Positions 55,719 through 64,000 of a DNA stretch of 64,000 nucleotides are shown piece after piece. Below the pieces are notes generated by a model. The model was not told the DNA's origin, ran no database searches, and worked only from the letters and a program-made list of their open reading frames with translations. Made by a program: the position numbers and the translations under genes. The first letter of the stretch is position 1. Every line of letters begins with the position of its first letter. The stretch comes from Bacteroidota bacterium. Lineage in GTDB: Bacteria; Bacteroidota; Bacteroidia; AKYH767-A; OLB10. The stretch spans positions 186,001-250,000 of the forward strand of contig JADKDR010000004.1 of assembly GCA_016714535.1 (NCBI GenBank). Direction: 5' to 3'.

Positions 55719-57590
55719 ATGAAGGCTAACCACAAAAAACATCTTGCCCAAGTAGCACCATCATTGCAAGCAAACCAATCAGCACATTTGCCCTGGTATT
55801 TGCAATCGCGTTTTCAATATATCATAATCGCTTTGGTTTGTTTTGCTATTTATGGTATTACGATTATGCACGAGTATGCATTGGATGATTTTATTGTAAT
55901 CGGCAAAAATGCTTTTACGCAAAAAGGGTTTGCCGGAATAAAAGACATACTGCGCCTCGACACTTTTGCCGGAATGACCGAAGGCAATATACAGGTGCTA
56001 GCAGGCGGGCGCTACAGGCCGCTTTCGGTAGTTACCTTTGCTATGGAACATAGTCTGTTTGCCGGTAACCCTCACATTGCTCACTTTATAAATATCTTGT
56101 TGTATGCACTTACCTGTATCCTATTGCTTCAATTGCTTAAGCAATTGATTTTTCCGCAGCATCAACTTGTTGCTTTTGCCTCTGCTTTACTTTTTGCTGT
56201 GCATCCACTTCATACCGAATCAGTAGCCAACGTTAAAGGTCGCGATGATATACTGTGTTTGTTACTTTTTCTCGCCTCTGCCAATTTTCTCTTTAGCCAT
56301 TTTGAAACTAGAAAAATCCTTCCTCTTATCTTTTCCGTTTTATTCTATTTCCTCTCCTGCATGAGCAAGGAGTTTGGAGTGGTGTTGCTTTTTGCCTTTC
56401 CGTTATTGTTTGGAATGTTCTATTTCAAGAATAATTTTTTTCATCCCGTGTATATCATTCACCTGTTGGCTATGCTTTGTTTTATTGTGATGCGGCAAGC
56501 AGCTATAGCAGGCAATGGAGGCACAGTAAGCAACGATGTTTTTAATAATCCGTTTTATGGTTTGTCTTTTTCTGAAAAATATGGAACACTTTTTTATACC
56601 TGGTTGTTATATTTCAAAAATCTCTTCCTTCCTCTTAACCTTAGCTACGATTATAATTATGCGCAAATACCTTATGTATCACTTACTAATTTGTTTAGCA
56701 TTGTTTCCATACTTGCGCATATCTTGCTGGTAATAGCGGCTATCTATTTTTACAAAAAACAGAATGCATTTACTGCTGGCGTCATTTTCTATTTCCTCAC
56801 TTTCGGAATTGTTTCCAATTTAGTATTCAATATTGGAGCGCCTTATGCTGATAGGTTTATGTTTATTCCCTCGGTTGGTTTTGTAATTGTTGTTGCTGCA
56901 CTTTATCTGTTCTTAAAAGAGAAATTGCCCACCAGATTTTCACTAAGCAAGTATGCAATCGTTTTTGCCTTTTTAATAATGTTAACAGCTACTGTATATG
57001 CTGCTAACCGCTGCCGGGTATGGAAAGATAATGACACCTTGTTTTTGGCCGATTATCACAACGCGCCTAATAGCGTAAAGGTAGTATTGAACGCTGGTCT
57101 AGCTACCTTAAACAAACTAAACTCAACCACCGATAGCGCTGCGGTGCTCGAACAGGCAAAGTATTATTTTCAACAAGGGGCGGCCATGAAACCTGATTTT
57201 GCCGATGGAAATTTTAATATGGGCGTAATTTATAATTGGCAAAATAAAACCGATAGTGCCATTTACTGGTGGAAAAAAGTATTGCAACACCATCCCACGC
57301 ATGCAAAATGCAACGAGTATTTGAATGCTTATGCATTGCCCATACTTAACAAAGGGTTGCAATTTGGCATTACTCAACAATATGATTCTTCCATTTATTA
57401 TATCAACAAGAGCATTGATATTTATGATCGCAATGCAAATGCCTGGGCTAACTTAGGGGGAGCTTATTACACTATAAAAAATTACAAGGCGGCAGGAGAT
57501 GCTTGGTCAAGAGCTATTCAACTTGATGCAAATAATAAAGATGCAAACGATGGGATAAGGTTTTTGAGAGCTAATAAATTGTTGGAGTAG
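55719..57590 (+). CDS. TMTC-like membrane protein with C-terminal TPR repeats
   Basis: A protein of 623 residues. About ten transmembrane helices (from residue about 33 to 430) are followed by TPR-like repeats to the end (QAKYYFQQGAAMKPDFADGNFNMGVIYNWQNKTDSAIYWW, NANAWANLGGAYYTIKNYKAAGDAWSRAIQLDANN). The first loop has the Asp pair YALDDF, and the segment LLFAVHPLHTESVANVKGRDDILCLLLFLAS matches the GT-C-fold TMTC family (protein O-mannosyltransferase-like). It is probably a lipid-linked-sugar glycosyltransferase at the inner membrane. The ATG lies 21 nt behind tRNA-Ser with no room for a typical promoter, so the two are likely co-transcribed. Confidence 0.85.
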   Translation: MKANHKKHLAQVAPSLQANQSAHLPWYLQSRFQYIIIALVCFAIYGITIMHEYALDDFIVIGKNAFTQKGFAGIKDILRLDTFAGMTEGNIQVLAGGRYRPLSVVTFAMEHSLFAGNPHIAHFINILLYALTCILLLQLLKQLIFPQHQLVAFASALLFAVHPLHTESVANVKGRDDILCLLLFLASANFLFSHFETRKILPLIFSVLFYFLSCMSKEFGVVLLFAFPLLFGMFYFKNNFFHPVYIIHLLAMLCFIVMRQAAIAGNGGTVSNDVFNNPFYGLSFSEKYGTLFYTWLLYFKNLFLPLNLSYDYNYAQIPYVSLTNLFSIVSILAHILLVIAAIYFYKKQNAFTAGVIFYFLTFGIVSNLVFNIGAPYADRFMFIPSVGFVIVVAALYLFLKEKLPTRFSLSKYAIVFAFLIMLTATVYAANRCRVWKDNDTLFLADYHNAPNSVKVVLNAGLATLNKLNSTTDSAAVLEQAKYYFQQGAAMKPDFADGNFNMGVIYNWQNKTDSAIYWWKKVLQHHPTHAKCNEYLNAYALPILNKGLQFGITQQYDSSIYYINKSIDIYDRNANAWANLGGAYYTIKNYKAAGDAWSRAIQLDANNKDANDGIRFLRANKLLE

Positions 57591-57642
57591 TTGCATTATT
57601 ATTTTTTGTAAAGCTTAAGTGAATTAATATAGAAAACAAACA

Positions 57643-58071
57643 CTAATCAATTTTACAAAATTTTTCGTACGTAATTTGATTTTTATTGTTGAGTAACTTG
57701 AGTATATAAATTCCATTTTTTAGTTGTGCAGTATTCACCTTAATATGTTTATCACCTATTATCATGTTAGGTTTAAATTTTTCTCCAACCAAATTTGTAA
57801 TTTCAATTGACACTAATTTATCTTTCGTATTTATATGCAACTCATCATTACAAGGATTGGGATAAATTATGTTCTTATCAACTGTAAACTCAGTGATGCC
57901 AATATTTGCATCGTAACTCAGGATAAAACTTAATGGAAAATGAGTTTGAGGTGACCACCAAAACCACGGAGCGTATGCTGATGTATCTATTAATACATTA
58001 AAAGCTTGCAATTGAAGCTCCCTGCCTCGTGCAAAACAGCATGTTTTATAGTTGGGATTAAACCATGCTTA
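57643..58071 (-). pseudogene. T9SS sorting-domain fragment (truncated secreted protein)
   Basis: The frame is open from 58071 to the stop at 57643 but has no ATG; a TTG at 58011 is the only near start. The last 75 residues are a T9SS sorting domain (IIYPNPCNDELHINTKDKLVSIEITNLVGEK, LKNGIYILKLLNNKN). The part before it does not resemble a signal peptide or any domain. It is therefore the tail of a cargo protein whose front is lost. Confidence 0.6.
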
Positions 58072-58195
58072 ACAACATTGTACTATGCCCCTATGCCAAG
58101 GTGTGGGGCTGGGGCGTGCTCGATGGTAATCATGATACCGTATGCCCAGCCGAGGGCTACATATTGGAAAACGAATGTAAATTGCGCAAGCCAAA

Positions 58196-58558
58196 TTATC
58201 CTTTGCCTTCCATAGCCTTTACACGCATTTCTATTGACTCTATGCGGTGTTGATTGGCCACTAACATTTGCTTTATAAACTCAATATCATTTATTACACC
58301 ACCGTAGTTAACTCCATTATTGCCTGATGTATTTGAATTATTAATATTGATTTGGGTATGCTCATCATAGTGCAGCAACTGCTCTAATGTAATGGAAAGA
58401 GCTTCGGCTATTTTGGTAAGCATGGATAGGTTTGGTTCTACATGTCCATGCTCAATTTTGCTTAATGTGGACGACTCCACATGAATTTTTTCCGCCAACT
58501 AATGTTGCTGTAATCCCTTGATGGTGCGCAAGCGTTGAATTTTTTGTCCTATTTGCAT
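58196..58558 (-). pseudogene. XRE-family helix-turn-helix regulator with in-frame stop
   Basis: From the ATG at 58558 the protein reads MQIGQKIQRLRTIKGLQQH, then TAG at 58499-58501, then LAEKIHVESSTLSKIEHGHVEPNLSMLTKIAEALSI, the rest of a Cro/C1-type HTH. One C-to-T change (CAG to TAG, Gln20) would explain the stop. Behind the HTH lie an Asn-rich linker and a helical end (DIEFIKQMLVANQHRIESIEMR). Translation from the TTG right after the stop would give a protein lacking the first HTH helix. The gene is divergent from a small lipoprotein gene with an inverted repeat between them. Confidence 0.7.
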
Positions 58559-58654
58559 ACGTTGAATTTTTTGTGTATTTAAGTTTTCAAGTTTCTTTCT
58601 TGTATGGCAAAAATCCTGCTTAATTTTCAATTTTATTGCAAAATATTCATTTTT

Positions 58655-58671
58655 ATTTCCATATAGGAAAT
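58655..58671. promoter_or_regulatory. Inverted repeat ATTTCC-ATATA-GGAAAT, candidate operator
   Basis: Two perfect 6-bp half sites with a 5-bp spacer in the divergent region between the XRE regulator (start 58558) and the lipoprotein gene (58727). It is of the size and place expected for an XRE binding site. Confidence 0.5.
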
Positions 58672-58726
58672 TTTTATGTCAGATTTTTTTTTGTTTTACA
58701 AAAGCAAATTCTTATAGCAAACTACA

Positions 58727-59359
58727 ATGAATAACAAATTTTCTTTTATATACTTCTTACCTATAGTTTTACTATTTGGGGGTTGTAAAAAATTTCAACG
58801 CAATTGCATTGATGCCCACATAATTGTACGCGAAAAGGTGAAAGGCTTACCGGTTGCCAATGCCATGGTTATAATTAAAAAAGGGGCGCCATCTTCATTT
58901 ACAGGCAACTTACCTGTGGATACTGTATATACTGATAATAATGGTTTTGCACATTACGAATTAAAGCAACGCGAAGAAGGATATATGTATTATGCATTTG
59001 CCTATCACGATGATTTTATACCGGAATATACACCCTACGGATTAAATGCATTGGAACACCAAAATGTCATTATGGAATACTACCAAAAGGGCTATGTAAA
59101 ATTGCATGTTAAGAATGTGAATCCGTTTGGTGTTGGGGATCAATTTCATATTGCTGGGAATTGTGGAAGTTGGAATTTTATAGGTGCCACTATTGATACA
59201 ACAATTTTGTTTTGTGATTATGGTATCAACAACTCTTTTTTTAGTTACATAGAATATAGATCAGGTGGTAAAAGCACTAAAAACAACATAGATTATGATG
59301 TGCCATTTAAATTTACTCCAATACCTCATGATACTATTACTATTGATGTAAATTACTAA
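58727..59359 (+). CDS. Small lipoprotein of unknown function
   Basis: A protein of 210 residues with lipoprotein signal MNNKFSFIYFLPIVLLFGGC (Cys20). The mature part starts as a carboxypeptidase-regulatory-like/beta-sandwich fold (IVREKVKGLPVANAMVIIKKG, VDTVYTDNNGFAHYEL), as in many Bacteroidota surface lipoproteins. The C-terminal half is beta-rich without a named family. It lies 76 bp upstream of another exported protein on the same strand. Control by the neighbouring XRE regulator is possible because of the inverted repeat upstream. Confidence 0.7.
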   Translation: MNNKFSFIYFLPIVLLFGGCKKFQRNCIDAHIIVREKVKGLPVANAMVIIKKGAPSSFTGNLPVDTVYTDNNGFAHYELKQREEGYMYYAFAYHDDFIPEYTPYGLNALEHQNVIMEYYQKGYVKLHVKNVNPFGVGDQFHIAGNCGSWNFIGATIDTTILFCDYGINNSFFSYIEYRSGGKSTKNNIDYDVPFKFTPIPHDTITIDVNY

Positions 59360-59435
59360 TATATCAAGATGATTTCCAATATTTAATTTATTGGCCTTTA
59401 TTTAAGAATATTTTCATTCTATAAAAATTAATTCT

Positions 59436-60086
59436 ATGAAAAAAGCAATTTTATCATGCTTAATGCTATTGGCATGTCAAAAAATTATAGCACAAGCAGA
59501 CAGTACATTTTATATGCTTGACAAAAGCAGCATGCAAACCAATGTGCTTTATCCTTATATGGATAAAGAGGTTTACTGGGGCGCACATAGGGGCGTTGCC
59601 ATTGATACGCCCGATTTTCAGTTTATACCTGCCATTGTTCGAGATATAGAAAAATTTGTGGTTGACACCATTAACCCTGAGTGGCGTTATGATAGTTTAT
59701 TTTACGGTGCACGTCAGTTGATGGAAATGCCGTCTCATGTTATTCCCATAGCTATAATTAACATAAAGTACGATAGAGTAAAAGAATATGCGGTAGATAG
59801 TAACTTAATACTGTTTGATTCAATAACTCAACTTTTTGTTGATGTTAATCCTCGTACTAGCAGTCCTTTTGAAGAGGATTCGCTTTTTATTTTTAGTCCA
59901 ATGAAAGAAAAATTTTTTACAGGTACCTTTCATTTTAAGCTAAGTCAACAATTTTTAGTTACCAATAGGCCGTTGCCGTCAAGTGTAGAAATTGACTTTG
60001 ATGATGGGCTTGGATACAGACCTATGCAATGGGAAGAAATAGTGGCAGTAAATTATGTTAATGGTGAAAGTAAAAATTTTCGATAA
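59436..60086 (+). CDS. Exported protein of unknown function, possibly truncated
   Basis: A protein of 216 residues with signal peptide MKKAILSCLMLLACQKIIAQ. The beta-rich body ends with SSVEIDFDDGLGYRPMQWEEIVAVNY, a segment I would expect in the middle of a larger surface protein. The stop comes soon after, with no sorting domain or anchor. The sequence behind the stop is not obviously coding in any frame. It may be a shortened version of a longer cargo protein. I do not recognise the family. Confidence 0.55.
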   Translation: MKKAILSCLMLLACQKIIAQADSTFYMLDKSSMQTNVLYPYMDKEVYWGAHRGVAIDTPDFQFIPAIVRDIEKFVVDTINPEWRYDSLFYGARQLMEMPSHVIPIAIINIKYDRVKEYAVDSNLILFDSITQLFVDVNPRTSSPFEEDSLFIFSPMKEKFFTGTFHFKLSQQFLVTNRPLPSSVEIDFDDGLGYRPMQWEEIVAVNYVNGESKNFR

Positions 60087-60266
60087 TATGCTGGTATACC
60101 GAAGCGGCATCTGTAATAGTCCAATATGCACGCTGCGCAATTGGCCTAAACAGCTATTCTATCGGCCTAATAGTATTTAGCAATAGACTCTTGTCTATAT
60201 GCTAAGGGTATTACAATACTAAGTTCAAAATATCTTAGGGCTATTTTGAGCCACCTATAGGTATAA

Positions 60267-60283
60267 AAAACGCAAAGCGTTTT
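60267..60283 (+). terminator. Candidate terminator hairpin
   Basis: AAAACGC-AAA-GCGTTTT forms a perfect 7-bp stem about 180 nt after the stop of the exported protein gene, followed by CACGTTTTTC. It is weak and far from the gene. Confidence 0.3.
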
Positions 60284-60312
60284 CACGTTTTTCAAAACTG
60301 AAGTTGAAATAC

Positions 60313-60340
60313 CAAAAAAAAGCGAACCAAATGGTTCGCC
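60313..60340 (-). terminator. Rho-independent terminator of the DUF937-OmpA gene
   Basis: GCGAACC-AAAT-GGTTCGC forms a perfect 7-bp stem at 60322-60339. On the minus strand it is followed by eight T. It lies 26 nt after the stop at 60366. Confidence 0.85.
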
Positions 60341-60365
60341 TTTCATTTAGTTACGTGTATCAAAA

Positions 60366-61697
60366 TTACTTTTTAGTTACCCTGCATGCAATCCTACGAT
60401 TTTGTGCACGGCCTTCTTCTGTATCATTAGTAGCAACAGGGAATTGCTCTCCGTATCCTTCGGCAGCAAGACGAGATGCATCAACTCCAAGCTTTATCAA
60501 TTCTGCCATCACCGTATTAGCTCGGTCAGTAGACAATTTCATGTTTGAATTATCATCACCTACATTATCGGTATAACCTCCAATTTTTAAATTTACATTA
60601 GGAAATGCTTTTAATATTTCGGCCATGTTTTTTAATTGCTCTTGCGACTCAGGCTTTAGTGTTGCCTTGCCTGTTTCAAATAATAAACGATCGAAATTAA
60701 ACCAGGTAGTTTTGTCAACCGGCTTTGATGCATCTTCAATAAAGGTGATTAATTTATTTTCGATTCCATTTTCGGGAATGTTTAATTCAAAACCTGTGCT
60801 TAACTTACGTTTAAAAATATTTCCTAGGTCAGCCCACAGTCCCGATGCTTTTTCGGTCAAACTATCAGCAGCAGCTGTAATTGTTTCGGTGGCATTATCT
60901 ACAGCTTGCTCTGCATGATTAACCGCATCATGCGTAGCTTCGGTTGCTGCATGCTCTGCATCATGTCCGGCTTTGCCACATCCTTTCCAAAAATATAATG
61001 CTGCAAGCCCAATAAATGCTGCCAACAACCAGGGCAAATATTTGCCTAAGCCACTCGATTTTTCTTCGGCTTGCTTATACATATTGGTTGCACTATGCGC
61101 TGCACTACCAGCCATTGATGCTGTTCCAGAAAATAATTTTCCACCTAAATCAGCAATGCTTCCTAATCCTAATAGTGAAGTAATTCCAGATGGAAGTATC
61201 GAACTTATTATTCCTTTTTGACTTCCTAATAAAGAGGTAAATGCTGAAAGGTCAAGACCCTTAGATGCCACTTCTTTGCCAAACAAATTCATGATAAAAG
61301 GAGCAAGCATTCCTAGTAATGAAGAGGAAGAGTTTTTTGATATACCGCTTGCAGAGGCAACTACATCAGCAATGCCATCTGACTTGCTTCCAAATAAACT
61401 TGACAATAGATTACTTCCGGTAGCTATCATGTTAGTTGTAGAATCGCCTCCGCTGAAGATACCCGACAGGTTTGATAACATGCTTCCATTATTATCACTA
61501 CTCTTGAGTAAGTTAAACAAGGTGCTGACCCCATTGTTGTCATTTGCCTTGTTAAGCATACCTGCTACCAGTGTGGGTAGTGCTGTTGTTACTGCCTTGG
61601 CAGTATTGCTTTCGCTTTCGCCAAGGAAACTACTTGCCTTGCTTATTACCTCTTGTGTAAGGTAACCCTTTGCTACATCAATAATGTTAAATGCCAT
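60366..61697 (-). CDS. DUF937-OmpA fusion protein
   Basis: A protein of 443 residues from the ATG at 61697; the frame is open to 61796, but MAFNIIDVAKGYLTQEVISKASSFLGES is the known DUF937 start. The DUF937 region (about 1-215) is rich in small residues and Leu repeats (LLSSLFGSKSDGIAD). A single transmembrane helix follows at about 232-250 (YLPWLLAAFIGLAALYFW). A helical linker leads to an OmpA peptidoglycan-binding domain (about 325-443: NLKIGGYTDNVGDDNSN, LSTDRANTVMAELIKLGVD, GRAQNRRIACRV). It is probably anchored in the inner membrane and gripping the cell wall. It has a terminator and no operon partner. Confidence 0.9.
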   Translation of the reverse strand: MAFNIIDVAKGYLTQEVISKASSFLGESESNTAKAVTTALPTLVAGMLNKANDNNGVSTLFNLLKSSDNNGSMLSNLSGIFSGGDSTTNMIATGSNLLSSLFGSKSDGIADVVASASGISKNSSSSLLGMLAPFIMNLFGKEVASKGLDLSAFTSLLGSQKGIISSILPSGITSLLGLGSIADLGGKLFSGTASMAGSAAHSATNMYKQAEEKSSGLGKYLPWLLAAFIGLAALYFWKGCGKAGHDAEHAATEATHDAVNHAEQAVDNATETITAAADSLTEKASGLWADLGNIFKRKLSTGFELNIPENGIENKLITFIEDASKPVDKTTWFNFDRLLFETGKATLKPESQEQLKNMAEILKAFPNVNLKIGGYTDNVGDDNSNMKLSTDRANTVMAELIKLGVDASRLAAEGYGEQFPVATNDTEEGRAQNRRIACRVTKK

Positions 61698-61874
61698 TTT
61701 TTCTTTGATTTTTTTAGAGTTAAGAATGCTTTTTTTTACGCAGCGGGCAGGGCTAAAAACATGCCAAACATTAACCACACGCATGATTAGTTGCATTTTT
61801 TTTCTAACATATACTAGAAAAAAATGTATCGTAAAAAAATACTCCCTTACACTAAAATAAAAACGACTGCAAGT

Positions 61875-63428
61875 TTACTTGCTGCTTAAGGCTATTACAG
61901 GCACTATCATCTCTTCGAGCGATACACCTCCATGCTGAAAAGTGTTTCTATAGTAAGTAGCATAATGATTATAATTATTGGGATATGCAAAGAAATCATC
62001 CTTACGTGCAAACACATAGGCACTGCTTACATGTTGCTTTGGCAACATGGCATCTATCGGGTTTCTTATTTCGAATACATCCCTTTTATCGTAAGACAAC
62101 GTCTTTCCGTTTTTATAACGCAGGTTGGTATTCGTGTTTTTATCTCCCACAATTTTAACTGCCTGCTTCACGCGTATTGTTCCATGGTCGGTGCTGATTA
62201 TTACTTTACACGGTTTCTCCGATATTTTTCGCATGGCTTCAAACAAGGGTGAATTCTCAAACCAGCTAAGGGTAATACTACGATATGCTTTTTCATCATC
62301 AGCTAACTCGCGTATCATTTCCATTTCGGTGCGGGCATGCGATAGCATGTCAACAAAGTTGTATACGATAACATTCAACTTGTTGCCTTGCATTTTATGT
62401 ATATTATCTACCAGCTCTTTTCCGCTATTATAGTTTGTAACTTTGGTGTAGCTGAACTTGTAGTTTTTACGCAAGCGTTGCAGATGATCGGCAAGAAAAT
62501 CACTTTCGTGTAAATTTTTACCTTCGTCTTCTTCGTCATTAAACCACATTTTGGGAAAACGTTTTTCAATATCGCTTGGCATCATTCCTGCAAAAATTGC
62601 ATTGCGTGCATATTGTGTTGCTGTAGGTAATATGGCACAATAGGTTTCTTCCTCATTTATGCGAAAGTATTCTTCCAGAGCAGGTTGTATAGTTTTCCAT
62701 TGGTCGTAACGCAAATTATCAATCAAAATAAAATATACATTCTCTTCGGTGGCATCTGCTATTGGAAACACTTTTTTGCGTAGCAGCTCATGCGAAAGTA
62801 TGGGAGCCTTATCTGGAGTTTTAAGCCAGTTTACATAATTGTTTTCGATAAACTTGCCCCACAACATATTTGCTTCTTCCTTTTGACTAATAAGTATATC
62901 ATACATGCTCTGATCAGGATTTTTAGCAAGCTCCAATTCCCAATAGACTAATTTTTTATATACATCAACCCAATCGTTGTAATCGAGGCGGTCGCTCAGG
63001 CGCATTCCAATATTGCGAAACTCCTGCATGTAATTAGAATTTGCTTTCTCACTTACCAGGCGTTTGTTGTCAAGATTTTTTTTGAGCGATAGCAAAATCT
63101 GATTCGGATTAACAGGCTTAATCAGGTAATCGGCAATTTTGTTACCAATGGCATCTTCCATAATGTATTCTTCTTCGCTTTTGGTAATCATTATTACCGG
63201 CAACGTAGATTTCAAGTTTTTAATTCTTGCCAAGGTTTCGAGGCCGCTCAATCCGGGCATATTTTCATCAAGCAATACAATGTCAAAATTCTTTAGTTGC
63301 ACTTGCTCTAAGGCGTCATCACCATTGTTTACTGTACTTACGGCATATCCTTTATCTTCTAAAAAGAGAATGTGTGGTTTTAGTAAATCAATTTCATCAT
63401 CGGCCCAAAGCACTTGTGGTTTTTCCAT
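61875..63428 (-). CDS. porX: PorX-type response regulator (REC-PglZ), T9SS regulator
   Basis: A protein of 517 residues. The receiver domain (about 1-120) has the acidic pocket DDE (10-12), phospho-accepting Asp54 in VLLDENMPG, Thr82 (MITKS) and Lys104 (LIKP). A helical linker connects it to a PglZ-type domain (about 220-517: YFILIDNLRYDQWKTI, LPTATQYARNAIFAGMMP, ISTDHGT), an alkaline-phosphatase-like fold. This architecture is that of PorX, which together with the sensor kinase PorY regulates T9SS genes in Porphyromonas and relatives. The PglZ part of PorX proteins acts as a phosphodiesterase on oligonucleotides. The sensor gene is not in the window. Several T9SS cargo genes are. Confidence 0.93.
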   Translation of the reverse strand: MEKPQVLWADDEIDLLKPHILFLEDKGYAVSTVNNGDDALEQVQLKNFDIVLLDENMPGLSGLETLARIKNLKSTLPVIMITKSEEEYIMEDAIGNKIADYLIKPVNPNQILLSLKKNLDNKRLVSEKANSNYMQEFRNIGMRLSDRLDYNDWVDVYKKLVYWELELAKNPDQSMYDILISQKEEANMLWGKFIENNYVNWLKTPDKAPILSHELLRKKVFPIADATEENVYFILIDNLRYDQWKTIQPALEEYFRINEEETYCAILPTATQYARNAIFAGMMPSDIEKRFPKMWFNDEEDEGKNLHESDFLADHLQRLRKNYKFSYTKVTNYNSGKELVDNIHKMQGNKLNVIVYNFVDMLSHARTEMEMIRELADDEKAYRSITLSWFENSPLFEAMRKISEKPCKVIISTDHGTIRVKQAVKIVGDKNTNTNLRYKNGKTLSYDKRDVFEIRNPIDAMLPKQHVSSAYVFARKDDFFAYPNNYNHYATYYRNTFQHGGVSLEEMIVPVIALSSK

Positions 63429-63612
63429 AATATTTTTTTTGTGAAGATAGTTTATTCTGTAATTAGGTAATTACGAAGAAAGCGAGAAAAAGTATTGATA
63501 CCTTATTCATTAAGGGATTTTTAAGATATCGTTTATAATAAAAATAAACCATAACTCTCCACTAAGTAGATGTTACCCTTACAAAAGGTGCATCAATAAA
63601 AAATCTTCAGCT

Positions 63613-64000
63613 TTACTCTTGTTCCTTACGCATTTGAGGAAAAAACAACACATCCTGTATAGATGGCTGGTTAGTCATAATCATGGCTAAGCGATCAATA
63701 CCTATGCCTAAGCCTGCGGTAGGAGGCATACCATATTCGATGGCGCGCAAAAAATCTTCGTCTAATTGCATGGCTTCGTCATCGCCACGTTTGCCTAATT
63801 CCAATTGCTCTTCAAAACGCATGCGCTGATCGATGGGATCATTTAACTCACTAAACGAATTGCAAATTTCTTTGCCATTGCATACTGCCTCAAACCGTTC
63901 GACCAGGCCGGGTTTGCTTCGGTGTTTTTTGGCAAGCGGGCTCATCTCTACCGGATAGTCGGTAATAAATGTTGGTTGTATTAATTTATGTTCTGCTACT
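63613..64000 (-). CDS. lysS: Lysyl-tRNA synthetase, C-terminal part (5' end beyond window)
   Basis: Charges tRNA-Lys. The reading frame runs out of the window at 64000. The visible 129 codons cover the C-terminal end of a class II LysRS: HKLIQPTFITDYPVEMSPLAKKH, PGLVERFE, SELNDPIDQRMRFEEQ, and motif 3 GMPPTAGLGIGIDRLAMIMT, ending in QDVLFFPQMRKE. All of this is typical. The protein is the bacterial class II type. Confidence 0.96.
   Translation of the reverse strand, partial: VAEHKLIQPTFITDYPVEMSPLAKKHRSKPGLVERFEAVCNGKEICNSFSELNDPIDQRMRFEEQLELGKRGDDEAMQLDEDFLRAIEYGMPPTAGLGIGIDRLAMIMTNQPSIQDVLFFPQMRKEQE

Noticed and set aside
55547..55729. 60-codon ORF across the tRNA
   Set aside because: It overlaps the whole tRNA-Ser and has no protein features.
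58006..58253. Two plus-strand ORFs of 62-69 codons
   Set aside because: They overlap the end of the XRE gene and the T9SS fragment and show no known sequence features.

Overview
The window is about 64 kb of an AT-rich Bacteroidota chromosome. The main signs are several secreted proteins with C-terminal type IX secretion (T9SS) sorting domains, a PorX-type T9SS response regulator, promoters of the Bacteroidota type (-7 box TAnnTTTG, -33 box TTG or TTTG, about 20 bp apart), AT-rich leaders with few Shine-Dalgarno sequences, and a clade II-like nitrous oxide reductase cluster. The gene set fits a free-living member of the Chitinophagales/Sphingobacteriales group, but I cannot place it more closely than the phylum.

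Layout. 1-10 kb: chorismate synthase, a metallo-beta-lactamase-fold hydrolase and three large T9SS cargo proteins. 10-22 kb: mostly housekeeping (cyclophilin, RNase HI, MarC-type membrane protein, DeoC, a SWIM/SNF2 helicase, a FadL-like channel with a GDSL lipoprotein, an OB-fold-like DUF3127 protein, dUTPase, a sugar nucleotidyltransferase). 22-26 kb: a small membrane protein, an alpha-toroid protein, a DUF4231 membrane protein, then an SDR / SRPBCC / flavin-reductase-like run that is cut short. About 26.26-28.31 kb is an abnormal stretch of G, C and T homopolymers with almost no A. It is most likely an assembly or base-calling artefact. 28.4-31.5 kb: an AraC regulator and a FecA-like TonB-dependent receptor. 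31.6-39.1 kb: the nos operon on the minus strand (cytochrome c, nosZ, fasciclin lipoprotein, membrane protein, nosL, nosD, nosF, nosY), with a divergent Rrf2 regulator and a perfect 18-bp palindrome between them. 39.1-41.3 kb: a DUF1801 protein, a tandem array of an 89-bp palindromic repeat, and a TIR/deoxyribosyltransferase-like plus TPR protein. 41.8-46.6 kb: two tandem paralogous T9SS beta-propeller proteins, both with frame breaks. 47-50.3 kb: rhodanese, GreA/B-like protein, MsbA-like ABC exporter. 50.7-55.4 kb: a three-gene set of TIR-like protein, nSTAND-type NTPase and papain-like peptidase, the best candidate for a little-described conflict or signalling system. 55.6-64 kb: tRNA-Ser(GGA), a TMTC-like membrane/TPR protein, remnants and a stop-interrupted XRE regulator, two small exported proteins, a DUF937-OmpA protein, PorX and the 3' end of lysS.

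Genes that work together: nosZ needs NosDFY and NosL for copper centre assembly and a cytochrome c for electrons. The AraC regulator probably controls the iron receptor next to it. PorX probably controls the T9SS that exports the sorting-domain proteins of this window. In the 50.7-55.4 kb set, a TIR-like partner, a membrane-anchored NTPase switch and a protease could form one sensor-switch-effector unit.

Four probable single-base indels in A/T homopolymers (near 43362, 45050, 45208 and 54881) break otherwise intact genes, so sequencing error must be excluded before these genes are called dead.
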